Source of the DNA: Bradysia coprophila
Taxonomy: Eukaryota; Arthropoda; Insecta; Diptera; Sciaridae
Assembly: GCF_014529535.1 (NCBI RefSeq)
Contig: NW_023504022.1
Location: 5,383,132 to 5,447,131, forward strand
Length of the DNA: 64,000 bases
Direction: 5' to 3'
Of this stretch, positions 53,222 through 64,000 are shown piece after piece. Position numbers and translations under genes: made by a program. The stretch's first letter is position 1; each line of letters begins with the position of its first letter. Under the pieces are notes generated by a model. The model had not been told where the DNA came from. It did not search any database and was given only the letters and a program-made list of their open reading frames with translations.

Positions 53222-54851
53222 GTTTTTTGTTTTTTTGGTTTTTTATTTATTAAAAAAACTTTTTTTGAGTCACAGAAATCATTTTTGGTTCAAAGGCGTT
53301 CCGCACGATTTCTTTTAGCACAAAGTGTTCGTTTTGTCACCGTGCCTGCGTACCATGCAATAGGTCAAGTGTACAGTGGGGTAGAACAACAGAACTCAAC
53401 TTGCGAGTCTGATAACACATCATTGAAACTATGAAAATTGGGACACGAAAATATTTTAACGAAAATTCTAAAAACTCTGTTCCAAAAGCGCTCGTCTTAT
53501 TCAGTTAGATACCATGGACACTTCAATCTATGGCAACAGATTTTTTTTTGATTTGCCAGCATGCTTCTTCAATTCAGGTATTCCATTAATGCTCAGACTC
53601 AGACTTTACAACATTAGCTTGGAGCTCGGCCCGAGATCTAGTAGAGCTTGAACGTTGGAACATTGGTTACACAGGAGTAATACCTCCGAACCACCTTTTT
53701 GCTCATCAATTTTCGCACGGAAATCACAGACATTGGTAACGTACATTGTCCTAAATTTTCCTTCAAAACAGCGCTAGAACGCCACTTAAGTTGCGTTGCA
53801 CTTATATACAACTGTATATCCGTTGGTCTAACGCATCGCCTCTCAGTTATTCCATTAATGCTGTTTATGTATTCGGTGGAAACGACGAAATCTTTTAAAG
53901 AAAAATTTGCATTTCCTTCGACTGCAATCGAAACTGAATGTGAAATAAGAGAAGGGCGATCAATTTTTATCCCGTCGCATTGTGGCTAAGCATAGAATTT
54001 TCAGGTAAGAGACAATTTTGTGGCACACATGCATTACATACATATCTGCGACAAAATTTGTTTATCTTCGAGGTATAAGGCAATAGAAGTATCGCCAGTA
54101 TAAGGAGTGGTTGTTGCAAAGTCAATTATTTTATTCATTTCGACAAAAAATTCTCTAAGATCACGTTAGCTCGGAGTTCATTGCTTATTTTGGTCGTTGT
54201 TGCCGATAACAGTCGATTAGTCGCTTCATGTTTTTCAAGCACATATAGTGGAAAAGTTTCAGTTCCGTCTCGAGGGTGTTCTTTGTGCCATAGGTCACAT
54301 GAGAAAATGCAATTTCCAACTTTTCTTCCCGAGGTAAACACAACGTAAACACCCGAGGCGAAGCCGAGGTTTAGGTTGTTAAGACATTGTATGCGATAAT
54401 ATACTTCCATATTGTTCGTGTAGCATACAATGTTTTATGCAATGAGGAAAACCGAATAAATACAGAAGAAAATCGTAGTGTACCGTTAGTAACACTAAAA
54501 GACTCCTCGCTAGTGCGATAAAATGCGTTTATACGACATTGCACACACATTGCAGTTACAAGTATCATTACTGAACTGCATAAAATTTAACGTGTCGAAA
54601 AAGTTGCATCCGTGGTTCGGGTTACGAGTTCAAAGTATAAGTATAGTTTCAAGTATACTTTCAAGAAAATAAAATAAATAGCGTGTTTTGGTATTCAGCC
54701 ATTTTAGGTGAGAAAATGATCATTTTCTCATCGAAAATGGCGCCTCTCAGAATGACAACAAACTCTATTTTCACAACGTTTCATAGTGGACAAAATGAAG
54801 ATTTTCGCATCGATAGCATGAAAAAAACTCTAGATTATCAGGATCACGAAC
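53222..54851. other. Intergenic DNA
   Basis: The first 120 bp after the tRNA recur inverted beside the tRNA at 61155. At about 54165-54240, 'agctcggagttcattgcttattttggtcg'-type sequence is an old TTAA-MITE fragment. No gene was recognised. Confidence 0.4.
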
Positions 54852-54853
54852 TA

Positions 54854-55004
54854 CACCCGCGGAATTTTGAAAACCGACACATTTTCTGTTTCGTTGTCTA
54901 CTGGTTTTTTTGTGAATTTTGCATGTATTTTTGTATGGAGAAATGAGAAACTCAAGTAAAACACATAAACAGAAAATGTGTCGGTTTTCAAAATTCCGCG
55001 GGTG
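54854..55004. mobile_element. 151-bp TA-flanked hairpin MITE
   Basis: CACCCGCGGAATTTTGAAA and its exact complement form the ends for at least 30 bp, with TA on both sides (54852-54853, 55005-55006). This is typical of Tc1/mariner-derived MITEs. Confidence 0.8.
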
Positions 55005-55244
55005 TATTACCGCTTTATTTTACTGGTATTTTGTGTTGATGGTTATGAAAAATTCCTCTTCTTGGTTTAAATTAAATGGGAATTGACGGTGCGTGCGAGA
55101 CACGCAATATCATCTCCCTCCCACTAATTCTATTCCAATGTTACTTAAAACGGGAATGAATAGGTCATGATTGAAAGTACCTATGGGTTCTCGGATTCAT
55201 AACTTACACGTGTTAGGTGTTGAGTAAGTCTAAATTCACAGTCA

Positions 55245-55339
55245 TCTGTTTTGCCTCCGTGGACATGACAGTTTACATTTCATACAACAGAGTATATTGT
55301 TTGAAATGACAACTGTCACATACACGGAGGCAAAACGGA
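55245..55339. repeat. 95-bp inverted repeat
   Basis: Arms of about 38 bp: TCTGTTTTGCCTCCGTG pairs with the block CACGGAGGCAAAACGGA, continuing through 'tgacagt..acatttca'. Likely a small MITE. Confidence 0.55.
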
Positions 55340-55563
55340 GACAAAATGGAATGAAAACGGATAACTCTGAGGCAACCTTAAGAAATTAATTTTGTTTCAA
55401 AATAAAAAAATATTTTTTTTTTATAAATTGTCAGACGTGGTACCACCTGACTATACCATTTTTCTATCACACCGTAAAATACAACATAAATTACCGTACT
55501 ATTTCTGTTGTACTCAGTACTTACTTACTTAAGACATTGCGTTTAAACAACGCTAAAGTATGA

Positions 55564-55636
55564 GTTTTCGTTGTGTAGTGGTTATCACATCTGCTTTACA
55601 CGCAGAAGGTCCCCGGTTCGATCCCGGGCGAAAACA
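55564..55636 (+). tRNA. tRNA-Val (anticodon TAC)
   Basis: Acceptor arms GTTTTCG and CGAAAAC pair fully. The anticodon loop is TTTACAC, the T arm GGTTCGATCCC, and the discriminator A. It is followed by a T run. Confidence 0.95.
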
Positions 55637-56388
55637 GATCTTTTTTTATTCATCTCGAAAGACAGAATTTTTTTTCAACAACCCAGCACTTAAGTTGTGA
55701 CTATTACATAACATGGAAGGGATCTGTTATGTTTAAAAGACCGAATCCCTTGTCCCGAATTTATTTTTCGGCATCGTTGTTTTATTAAAGACAAAATAAA
55801 GTGTACCCAAGCTCCGACGCTTTGGACAACATAAAAGTAGATCCAAAAATAATTGTACAATTAGTCATGTAATTCATAATTTGACATATTATAACATGCA
55901 CAACTGTCACAATCGGCATATAGTGCGATAAAATACCTTCATTCGATTCTTCTTTCATGAAAATACTTCTCAAAGTAAATCAGATTTTTATCGTATCACC
56001 TTCCTAAGGTGGTTTGATGTGAATATCGGCGCTACGGCTATATCATAGTCGAATGGAATGAGACTGACATTCATTTTGAGAACTAAACAAGGCGAACTGA
56101 AAGTCTTTGCAAATTATCGCAAATAAACGTAAAAATCTGTATGAAAATTGAGTGAAATGGTTGGGGTTGACAGTACATTGTAGATAATATGAATACACTA
56201 CGATCACTTCAACTGTCGTATCAGGAGATCTCCATTTATATTCTATTCAGCAAACGAACGAAATACTTTTGCTACGAGCACCACGACCTGTCCCTTTCTC
56301 ATAGAACATCAAGAATCAAGCCAAAAGCGATAAGAATATCATTACTCCAGGTCAATTTTATTGTCTCAAAATGCCGCAAAAAAAGATC

Positions 56389-56461
56389 TGTTTCCGCCAG
56401 GGATCGAACCTGGGACCTTCTGCGTGTAAAGCAGATGTGATAACCACTACACAACGAAAAC
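56389..56461 (-). tRNA. tRNA-Val (anticodon TAC), second copy
   Basis: Acceptor arms GTTTTCG and CGGAAAC pair with one T-G wobble. The anticodon loop is TTTACAC. The T arm reads CAGGTTCGATCCCTG, a compensated change relative to the copy at 55564. It still folds. Confidence 0.93.
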
Positions 56462-56618
56462 TCATGACTGCTGCAAAATTCACAGCCTCGATTAATTACA
56501 AAAAGTATTTAAAAAAAAACATTTGTGTGCACATAGTGAACGTAAATTTCATCGAGTAATGACGCACAACAATCTAAAACACGTCACTTATTCGACTAAA
56601 CAAAAGAAAAAAGAGGTT

Positions 56619-56691
56619 TGTTTCCGCCCGGGATCGAACCGGGGACCTTCTGCGTGTGAAGCAGACGTGATTACCTCTACACTACGGAAAC
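56619..56691 (-). tRNA. tRNA-Val (anticodon CAC)
   Basis: Acceptor arms GTTTCCG and CGGAAAC pair. The anticodon loop is TTCACAC and the T arm GGTTCGATCCC. The D arm reads AGAGGTAATCA where the others have AGTGGTTATCA, a small loss of similarity that may weaken the A box. Confidence 0.9.
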
Positions 56692-57009
56692 AGATGCATT
56701 CCTGAAGCTAAAATTGCATTATATCCTGTGAAAAGTTGAATAAATTGTATGTATAAGTACAAATCAGTCATCCGTTGAGTACTTAACGCGCATGTTGACG
56801 TAGTGACTTCAGTTTGAGTAGATACACTAACACATGTATATAATGTGTGAGGCGTACGAACTTCGATACATCTGAATGGTATAACAAACCATTCCAATAT
56901 TTGTACAACCAAAATGAAGATTGAGAATGCACTAAACAAGGACTGTATCAATAATATTGCTTTTATTGACATGGTTTTACTTTAGAGATTACAGAATTTT
57001 TGTCTGATT

Positions 57010-57652
57010 TTCCCATTTTCTATTATTGTTCGAATGAAAGTGTGTCGACTTGTAGAGCTATATGTACTTTGCAGAAACAACAGTGAACGATCAATTTATG
57101 TTAAAAAGCAGATGCTGTTATATTGTTTGGGTTGATTAGGTCTTAGGTCATATTTGAAATGCTTTGTTTGCATATTGTTGTGAGGAAATATTTAGTGCGA
57201 TCTGTTTGGGAGTTCATTCAAAATTTTACAGTTTCCAACATTATTGGTTAGACTTCTTCCGAATTCTAGCCTTAAAGCATACAAAATCATTTAATCCACA
57301 GTGCATTCGTGAGAGATATTTTTAGTTTCCTGTTGGTTGAAGTTAAACACCTCAACAAAATAGAATTTCGATATAAGGGTCAACAACAAAGTTTGTCTAG
57401 CCACTGTGGAAAAATAAAATCTTTCGAATTTCGAATGCATATTCAACATTTCTTTCCTTATGAAGAATCAAAGGGTTCTGAAGGGATATTATGTCACAAT
57501 TCAAGTATTTTCCGTTTCGAATGACGAGCCATAGATGGCGCAAATTTTCAGTATTTTACGATTCGCTAAGATCAATTTTATTCGAGTTTTATATACAACG
57601 ATAAAACGGTCAACATTCGTTCTTGTTCTTGTTCCTTCGGCAGAACCAAGGC
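57010..57652. repeat. Inverted duplicate of the U6 upstream region
   Basis: Reads as the reverse complement of about 51130-51780 over some 640 bp, including 'cgaatgaaagtgtgtcgacttgtag' type flank and the whole U6 promoter. Confidence 0.75.
57625..57652 (+). pseudogene. U6 snRNA remnant (5' end only)
   Basis: GTTCTTGTTCCTTCGGCAG matches the first bases of U6 with two changes. The similarity stops after AGAACC and the rest of the RNA is missing. The promoter upstream is still recognisable (TTATATAC and the PSE-like block). Confidence 0.75.
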
Positions 57653-58480
57653 TGTATACTCTGGGGAGGTCACGCAGATCGCCATTTTATTGGATACGCG
57701 GGAACACACTAGGGAAACGAAACCGGAAGGCTTTTGGCAATACCGGTTTTCGGTAATACCTGACACTGTAATACCGGTTTTTCATTGAATTTCTTTTTCA
57801 CCATAAATCTCAAATACAGTCGAATTTAATGTGTAGGATCATTTCAGACTGGTTTTAATGCAGATCACTATTTTGAATACCTCGTTCAGTTTGAAAAATT
57901 ATTTCCATTTAACCTTTAAATACAGTCATGAAGTAGGAGCGGACCTTCATTCTATTAAATGCAGAAGCGTTTACAAATTGATGGACATTCAATGAAATCA
58001 AAACATCTCTCAAGCAGCTACACAAATTCATATTGGGTCTGAATTTTCATTTTTTCTTTAAAAAAAAACAAGAGAGTTTATCCCATTAATTTTCAATAAA
58101 AAAGGGCTTTATCTGACACAGTTCCATTTTGTATCGCTGCTCTAGAGTCGCTTGGTTTGAATAAGGTCAATGGTTTCGACTTTTCCAAAAGTCCATGATC
58201 GTCTACATTCCGGAGCTATGTATTCGGTACGAAATTTTTAGTGTGCTTTAAAGCGAAGGGAGACCCCGAGACGACATACTGCAATGTCAAATAAGAAATC
58301 TATATTTATTTAAGTTTTGAGGAGAAATCTTAACTCAATGGTTTAAAACAATAAAACCCAACTGGAACGTCATTATGCGTCTTAAAAATCCTCAAATTGA
58401 ATGAACACAAAATCACTCATCACTCAATGACAAAGAAAAAACAAGATTAAAAATCCTCCATAAATTTCACTTGCTTACTC
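57653..58480. other. Intergenic DNA
   Basis: A short 'aataccggtttt' repeat lies at 57740-57785. No gene was seen. Confidence 0.35.
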
Positions 58481-60013
58481 TCACTTCCACCTTTCCACAC
58501 TGGTAGCCTTTCTCTTTGGTGACACTTTGGTGTCCGGCAGAATGCCGGACGATGTTGGTTTTGTTGATTTTTTCTTTTTGTCACGACGATCATTGTCTTC
58601 TTGCTCCCGATATTCACGTTCGACCAGCGATATTAATGTACTACAACGACGCTGCAGCTCCATTGCTGTGCGTCCTTTCAGGAACCAATTAAAGCGAAAT
58701 TGAGGTGCCGATCTGAAATGGCAATGCATTACTTTCACTATTCTACCAATTGAAATCTCGGTGTACCGTCATGACTTACCGAACAGCCACTCGCAGCTCA
58801 TCGTACACATTCTCTTTGTCAAACCCCAAAAGGTGCAGCATACACAGCAAAAACGATCGTCGTCTTCGGTGAAATGTTTGCCCTTGCGGTTTCCGTACGA
58901 AATTTGTAACTGATGAAACGGTGCGCGATATGAAGCCATTTTAGTGTCCAGAGCCCGTCTGAGCAACACCTTCATTTGAATTTTCGCTTCGCCCCGTTCA
59001 ATTTTCGACATAAACCGGTCTATGTCTTGTATTTCTTTGCAACGTTGCCAGAACACGACACTATACTGAACGACTTCTTCAGGCGTTTTACCGTCGATGC
59101 TTTTTGAAATGTTTCTTATGTCGTCCCGGCCGAACCGTTCATTCATTTTGACAAACTGCGAAAAGTCTCGTTTGGACCAATTTGAAAGGCCTACGGACAA
59201 GCGAGTTAAAGCCAATGTGAATGTGAAATTGTTTGGCAAAATATTACCCTGAGATAGCAAGAGCTCCTTTTCGGCCAATTCTTCTTCGGTCAGCGGTTGG
59301 ACTTCATCAATTTTTTTCTGCTCTTCACGTTGTACCTTCGATGCATTTGCTCCTAGCTCTGGTTTCAACGGAACGGTGTACAGCATCGCATTACGGTAAC
59401 AACGAATCTCCTGTTCTAAAATATCAAACAACCGTCGTGGATAGCACTGATAATCTGCAACGTTCGGCTGTTTCGGTGCCTTTTGTTCCGTATTTCCAAC
59501 ATACTTGAATATGGAATCGATGACATAATTCGCCACCTTTCGTTGCCGTTTCGGCGGTTCTTCACGGTAGTTTTCACCTTCGAATTGATACACGGAGGAC
59601 GGTGCGTCTAGTGTAAAATTTCGCAGCGAATTTTCACCCAGTTTGTCCAACGCTTGTTTCTGTTCTGCAGTTCTATCTTCGCCCATTTTCAGTAATGCTT
59701 CAATGTCGCATTCTAATATAGTGTCCGCATCTTTAGCCGCAAAAATGGCATCCGCTCCAAACCGAATGATGTTCAGCAAGTGATTCTTTTGCAAAGTATT
59801 TGTTTTAGAGTCAGTCAACCGACCACCTTGCTGTATGACCATTTTGTCCAAACGTAGCTTAATTTCCGCTCGTTCGATAATCTTCTCTTCAATCGTATTC
59901 TCTGTAATTAACCGGAACACCTGCACCTGCTTCTTTTGACCGATTCGATGTGCCCGGTCCATTGCCTGTAAATCTATCTGAGGGTTCCAATCGGAATCGT
60001 AGATAATAACGAC
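58481..60013 (-). pseudogene. 5'-truncated ISWI (SNF2L) chromatin remodeller copy
   Basis: ISWI is the ATPase motor of nucleosome-spacing complexes. Here only the C-terminal half remains: the last helicase motifs ([21 protein letters not shown]), then HAND ([12 protein letters not shown]), SANT ([16 protein letters not shown]) and SLIDE ([27 protein letters not shown]) segments, and a short lysine-rich tail. Three exons, 60013-59248, 59190-58780 and 58712-58481, keep GT..AG introns of 57 and 67 bp, so it arose by DNA duplication and not from an mRNA. The helicase homology stops abruptly at 60013 where a dispersed repeat begins. One T is missing from a T run near 58852, shifting the frame inside SLIDE. 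No ATP-binding half is found in the remaining 4 kb. A sequence error in the T run is possible, but the missing half still argues for a pseudogene. Confidence 0.82.
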
Positions 60014-60240
60014 GCAGACTTTTTTGGCAAAATTTTGGCTGTTTCCAGTAATTTTTGGTAAAAATTATTTGGCAGATGATGAGAAAAACTAAGCCAGCTT
60101 GTTTGAACTAATTGGGCGTAAAATTTAATTTTTGCGAAACGAAGCTGAAAGCGTCAACTCTAGCGATATCATTCATTTTAGAAATTGTATTTCATAGACT
60201 GCGTCTGCGTCACACTTTTCTCGAAGAGATTTTTGTTGGG
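60011..60240. repeat. 230-bp dispersed repeat, copy 2, at the ISWI break
   Basis: Homologous to 41549-41780 in the same orientation. Its GACGCA start coincides with the point where ISWI homology ends. Confidence 0.7.
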
Positions 60241-60244
60241 ATTC

Positions 60245-60980
60245 GGCTTTAGTTCTTTCGGTTCATTCACAACTGTTATGAAATTACACGCGAAACATCT
60301 TCGTATGGACGTTTTGCCATTCGACATTAATTTTAAAACTTTCGCGTCTTATGCTGATCGTCGTTGACTCTCTGACATTTTTAAAACTAAAATTTAAATC
60401 TGGCAACTCCAAACTCTAACATATTTTCTTTATTTTCTGACCATTGTGCCTATCAGTTCTTAAAATAAACGGATAATTACTTATTTTCTATCAATAATTC
60501 TCAAATCTAAGTGATAGATTGTTCACCAGTGCTAATAGATACTGTTAGTTGGTGAGCGTTTTAATTCAATATATTTCGAGTTTTTGAAAGGCCACTATGG
60601 CTGTCATAAAACAAATTAGGGCTCGGGTAAATTGACTCTAAAATGGCGAAAATTATTCAATTGACTGAAAGTCAGGGTCCGTTTATAGGCTAAGTTCGTG
60701 AGATGGATAATATTGGAGTGGATACATGATTGGAGTATTACTCCAATGGAGTAATTTTATGCAGAATTTAGTTTTCCTAGTTTCACGAAATTTTTGCGTT
60801 ATATACCTGGTTGGTTGACAGTTTTTTTTTAAGTTCTTGAAATTTGGGTAAGCTAATAATTTTCTTTTTCATGGACGGAACGCTCATTGTTGCCGTCAAC
60901 GCTGCCATTGCTGCCAGAAGACCGGCACACATTCAAATTTCCAATGATGTGTTTGCAGACTCGCAAGTTGTGATTTGTTG
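60245..60980. other. Intergenic DNA
   Basis: No gene, and no remains of the missing ISWI exons, were seen. Confidence 0.35.
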
Positions 60981-60984
60981 TTCT

Positions 60985-61035
60985 ACCACCACTGCAAGAC
61001 CTGCCCCACTGCGTGTTAGGCAGGCATGATGACAT
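60985..61035 (-). pseudogene. tRNA-Val remnant
   Basis: CTGCGTGTTAGGCAG (61008-61022) is the anticodon stem-loop of tRNA-Val(AAC) in reverse, with loosely matching D and T arm flanks. The acceptor stem is lost. Confidence 0.5.
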
Positions 61036-61154
61036 ACATTGACATCGAACATTTTGTGTTAAAAGAAATCGTCCAGAATGCATTTGAACCGAAAATGATT
61101 TCTGTGACTCAAAAAAGTTTTTTTAATAAATAAAAAACCAAAAAAACAAAAAAC

Positions 61155-61228
61155 TGTTTCCGCCCGGGCTCGAACCGGGGCCCTTCTGCGTGTTAGGCAG
61201 ACGTGATAACCGACTACACTACGGAAAC
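61155..61228 (-). tRNA. tRNA-Val (anticodon AAC), inverted copy
   Basis: Appears identical to the tRNA at 53148-53221 and in the opposite orientation. About 120 bp of 3' flank is also shared, with divergence, so the two are an inverted duplication. Confidence 0.95.
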
Positions 61229-62140
61229 TGATGATTTCGCCAGCATTAAGAGTCAGCGCATTGCAAATAGGTACATGTCAATGTATAGTTTATACCCAAA
61301 TGCATAATTGCGGACTACTTATACCATGAAGAGGATGTGTTGTTGATGGTGTGGAAATACGAATGTGTACCGAACTGTGAGTATACTTTCATGCTTTAAA
61401 TAACACTCTATATTAGAGTATGAAAGTACGCGAGCATTTAATCTGTTTTGCTTTGCATGATTTCGAAACATAAAATTATGAAATAATTCGCAAAATAATT
61501 CATCAGGTAGTCCAGTCCCTTTTGACGGAAAAAGTCGGTTCGCTCGCTTTAAGTGTTTCGGATTTTTTTTTATCTCATGTCATTGAGTATGAAAAACTGT
61601 GGAAACAATTTTTTTCTGGAAAATGGAAAATCGCTTCTCCGGTCGAAAAAGCGGTTTATATGAAAAAACTAAAAGTCAACCAAATATGACAACTTTTTGT
61701 TTCTTCAAAATTTCTTTTTTTCCTTCAAAGCCTGATTAAATACCAACATTTCGTGGAACAACTTTTTTCTCCAAAAAGTGACCAAAAAATTTGTAAACTC
61801 AGAGTTCAATGGCACGTCTGAATATTTTTTGTTGATTTTTTTTTGTACAAGCTACAAAGACGTAACTACATGTAACTAACAAGTAACTACATTTCATCAC
61901 TAATGTGCAGCCAAGTTAATATAATCTGCTGAACCATTAGCATCGTTTTAAGAATTTCAACTCAACCGAACCGAATTGATGGCACTGATTCACCAACTAC
62001 ATTACTCAAAAAAACCAAACCAAATTTTCACCAAAACTGTCCGAATTTATACAAAACGCGATATTTACTTATTTACTGAATTTTTTTATTTACACGATGA
62101 CTGCGAATGATTACTTGAAAAGCTTCTATGATTAATAGTA
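61229..62140. other. Intergenic DNA
   Basis: No gene or element was recognised. A short inverted repeat, 'agtatactttcat' with 'agtatgaaagta', lies at 61380-61430. Confidence 0.35.
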
Positions 62141-62337
62141 TGTTACATACTTGGTCAAGTAAGTGAGTCATGATTGCACGAGTTTGAATGTGTGAGATAG
62201 TACATAGTATATACCTGAGTGTGAAAGTTGGAACGAGTGCCGAAGGAGGAACGAGTGGAATATTTCACTTGAGTATAAATACGAGCGCATTCATTCAAAC
62301 AAGAAAAAATATCACTTATTTGACCAAGTATGTAACA
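62141..62337. mobile_element. 197-bp hairpin MITE, relative of the one at 26260
   Basis: The ends TGTTACATACTTGGTCAAG match their inverse with one mismatch over 26 bp. The centre has GGAACGAGTGCCGAAGG followed by a second GGAACGAGTGG. Confidence 0.7.
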
Positions 62338-62644
62338 CATTTTGTCACATTAGCGTTCGGTAACGTTAAAACCACAACAATAAATTTTGATCACACACAC
62401 AGCACGCAAGACACCATCGATCAATTATTTTTCATGCTTCGGGGCCGAAAATGAGGGCAATTTTTCGAATTTTCTCGGGTTTCCAGCCCTCTGCATGAAA
62501 ACTTACATGTGCACCTGTTTGGGACGGTTGATTTAAGGCACTTTCGCTTGTAAGCCTCACTTCGTTGTTCCAAAACAGGTACACAAATAACCATTAATTC
62601 TACGATTATTTACTGAGCTGCACAAAATTCAACTATATACAATA

Positions 62645-62865
62645 CAGTCAAAGGCAGTCAATTTTCAGCATAAATTAGCTTCAGCTGTTTTTCAGCTGAT
62701 CCATACAAACAATCACAACGTCTTTATACGGTTTTACCACTATCATGCGCGTGCGTGTAGCACCTTCAACCGTATGAACAAGGAAAACCAGTTTTGATTG
62801 TATGTGTGGATCAGCTGAAAAACAGCTGAAGCAAATTTATGCTGAAAATTGACTGTCTTTGACTG
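62645..62865. mobile_element. 221-bp Tc1/mariner-type MITE
   Basis: The ends CAGTCAAAGGCAGTC and the inverse of CAGTCAAAGACAGTC are flanked by TA (62643-62644, 62866-62867). Arms stay paired for about 65 bp, including CTTCAGCTGTTTTTCAGCTG. Confidence 0.82.
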
Positions 62866-62888
62866 TAGGGCTCTTCCTTTCATTTTTA

Positions 62889-63283
62889 AATATGCTGAGT
62901 ATATCGAGTATATCTTCGCATATTCCGTATATCGAGTATAAGTCGCATGAGTTTGACAACCGCCACATTCAGAAAAATGAAATTTTTTACGCGATGGATT
63001 TCGATCAAACAAAATGCCATTGTGTAGCTTGTGATCTCAGGAGTCAACATTGAATTTTGAGAGAACAGTTAACTAAGCAATAGCAAACCATGATCAAACC
63101 ATTAGGGTAATTCCGTTCATTTTATTTATACTGAGTATATTGCGTATATTCTGAGTATATCCAGTATATCGAGTATAAGTCGGATGAGTTTGACAACTGC
63201 CTTATTTAGAAAAATGAAATTTTTTACGCGACGGATTTCGATCAAACAAAATGCCAGTGTGTAGCTTGTGATCTCAGGAGTCT
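62889..63283. repeat. Direct repeat of about 160 bp, two copies
   Basis: 62889-63052 and 63128-63283 share 'tatcgagtataagtcg.atgagtttgacaac', 'aaaaatgaaattttttacgcga.ggattt' and 'gcttgtgatctcaggagtc'. Each copy opens with CTGAGTATAT-type short repeats. Confidence 0.65.
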
Positions 63284-63647
63284 GGCAAGGTAATTAGTTT
63301 TTCAATCGGACTTATATCGGCTGATAATAATGTTTGTGTCTTCGACATGAAAAACGAAATATTTGATAGTGTGAGAATTGGTGGGCAAAATTGGTGCGAT
63401 TCATAGAAAACACTTGAAAGTTGAGAAGTTTTTTCTTCTCGTAATATAAGCCACTCTCGAAAAAAAGCGTCTGCAAAATATTTTCACAGTAAATTAAAGA
63501 TAAATTGTCCCAAATATTAAATAAAAACAAAAATTTACATTCGCGATACTGGATACATGTGTTGGTGTAAAATTCTACGAAAAAATCGTACGAAATATTC
63601 ATCTTATACAAACTGATGTTGGGGAAATAATTTACCTACGAAATACT

Positions 63648-63909
63648 AAGGTTCTGAAAGAACAGGTTAAGACACATCTGAGTTGATCACGAAGGCGGTG
63701 ACACACAAATTTTGACAAATAGATGCTATTTATTGAACATATTCAATACAGATTGTTTGAAATGTCAACCTGATAAAAACTATTTTTTTTCTTCAAGTTG
63801 ACATTTCAAGCAATCTGTAATGAGTATGTTCAATAAATAGCATCTATTTGTCAAAATTTGTGTGTCAGCCGCCCTCGTGGGTGTCCTAACCTGTTCTTTC
63901 AGAACCCTG
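63648..63909. mobile_element. 262-bp hAT-type hairpin MITE with exact 8-bp duplication
   Basis: The arms begin AGGTTCTGAAAGAACAGG and its inverse, with outer bases TA and CAG. They are flanked by CGAAATAC on both sides (63640-63647, 63910-63917). Arms of about 120 bp pair through 'gacacacaaattttgacaaatag'. Confidence 0.82.
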
Positions 63910-64000
63910 CGAAATACCACTCTAGATATGATTACTCTAAGCTTTACCATCACTGAGTTGCGTTCAGCAACAGCATTGATGTCAAGTGACTCTTACGAGA

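Noticed and set aside
53699-54410. Frames of 96 and 91 codons on either strand
   Set aside because: No recognisable motif, no splice support, AT-driven composition.

Overview
The window is eukaryotic, AT-rich and from an insect. A receptor tyrosine kinase with the insect-type Frizzled-CRD/kringle/kinase layout (Nrk) is complete here, genes have short GT..AG introns (mostly about 50-75 bp), and the U6 and tRNA genes look insect-like. A nematoceran fly such as a fungus gnat is my guess; this is inference, not something the sequence proves. Roughly a quarter of the window is genes and much of the rest is small DNA transposons.

Layout: 0-14 kb has no convincing host gene. It holds a 1.6 kb foldback element, a 1 kb Mutator-like element packed with a palindromic 13-mer, a 0.9 kb element with 145-bp repeats, hAT-type MITEs, a 1.5 kb nested palindrome and a decayed LINE (reverse transcriptase end plus RNase H). 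At 15.8-17.8 kb (minus) is a five-exon gene for a 548-residue secreted protein of pentapeptide-type Leu/Pro/Gly repeats, with a readable TATA/Inr/DPE promoter. At 22.9-24.0 kb (minus) is an intronless LAMMER/CLK kinase, probably a retrogene. At 33.1-37.1 kb (minus) is a two-exon adhesion GPCR of 1285 residues whose stop codon touches a MITE. At 41.8-43.1 kb (minus) is a three-exon, ten-cysteine Ly6/three-finger GPI-anchored protein. At 45.3-49.3 kb (plus) is an eleven-exon Nrk/Ror-family receptor kinase of 1082 residues.

The right end is an RNA-gene neighbourhood: two tandem U6 snRNA genes and a broken inverted third copy (51-57.7 kb), five tRNA-Val genes carrying three anticodons (53-61 kb), and between them a 5'-truncated, frameshifted copy of the ISWI chromatin remodeller (58.5-60.0 kb). 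The last 2 kb holds further MITEs.

No operon-like arrangement is present. The three cell-surface genes (adhesion GPCR, Ly6 protein, Nrk) are neighbours, but nothing in the sequence shows that they act together. The strongest theme is non-autonomous inverted-repeat transposons, several with intact target-site duplications, that carry internal tandem or palindromic arrays. One contains a very young copia-type miniature LTR element with identical LTRs.
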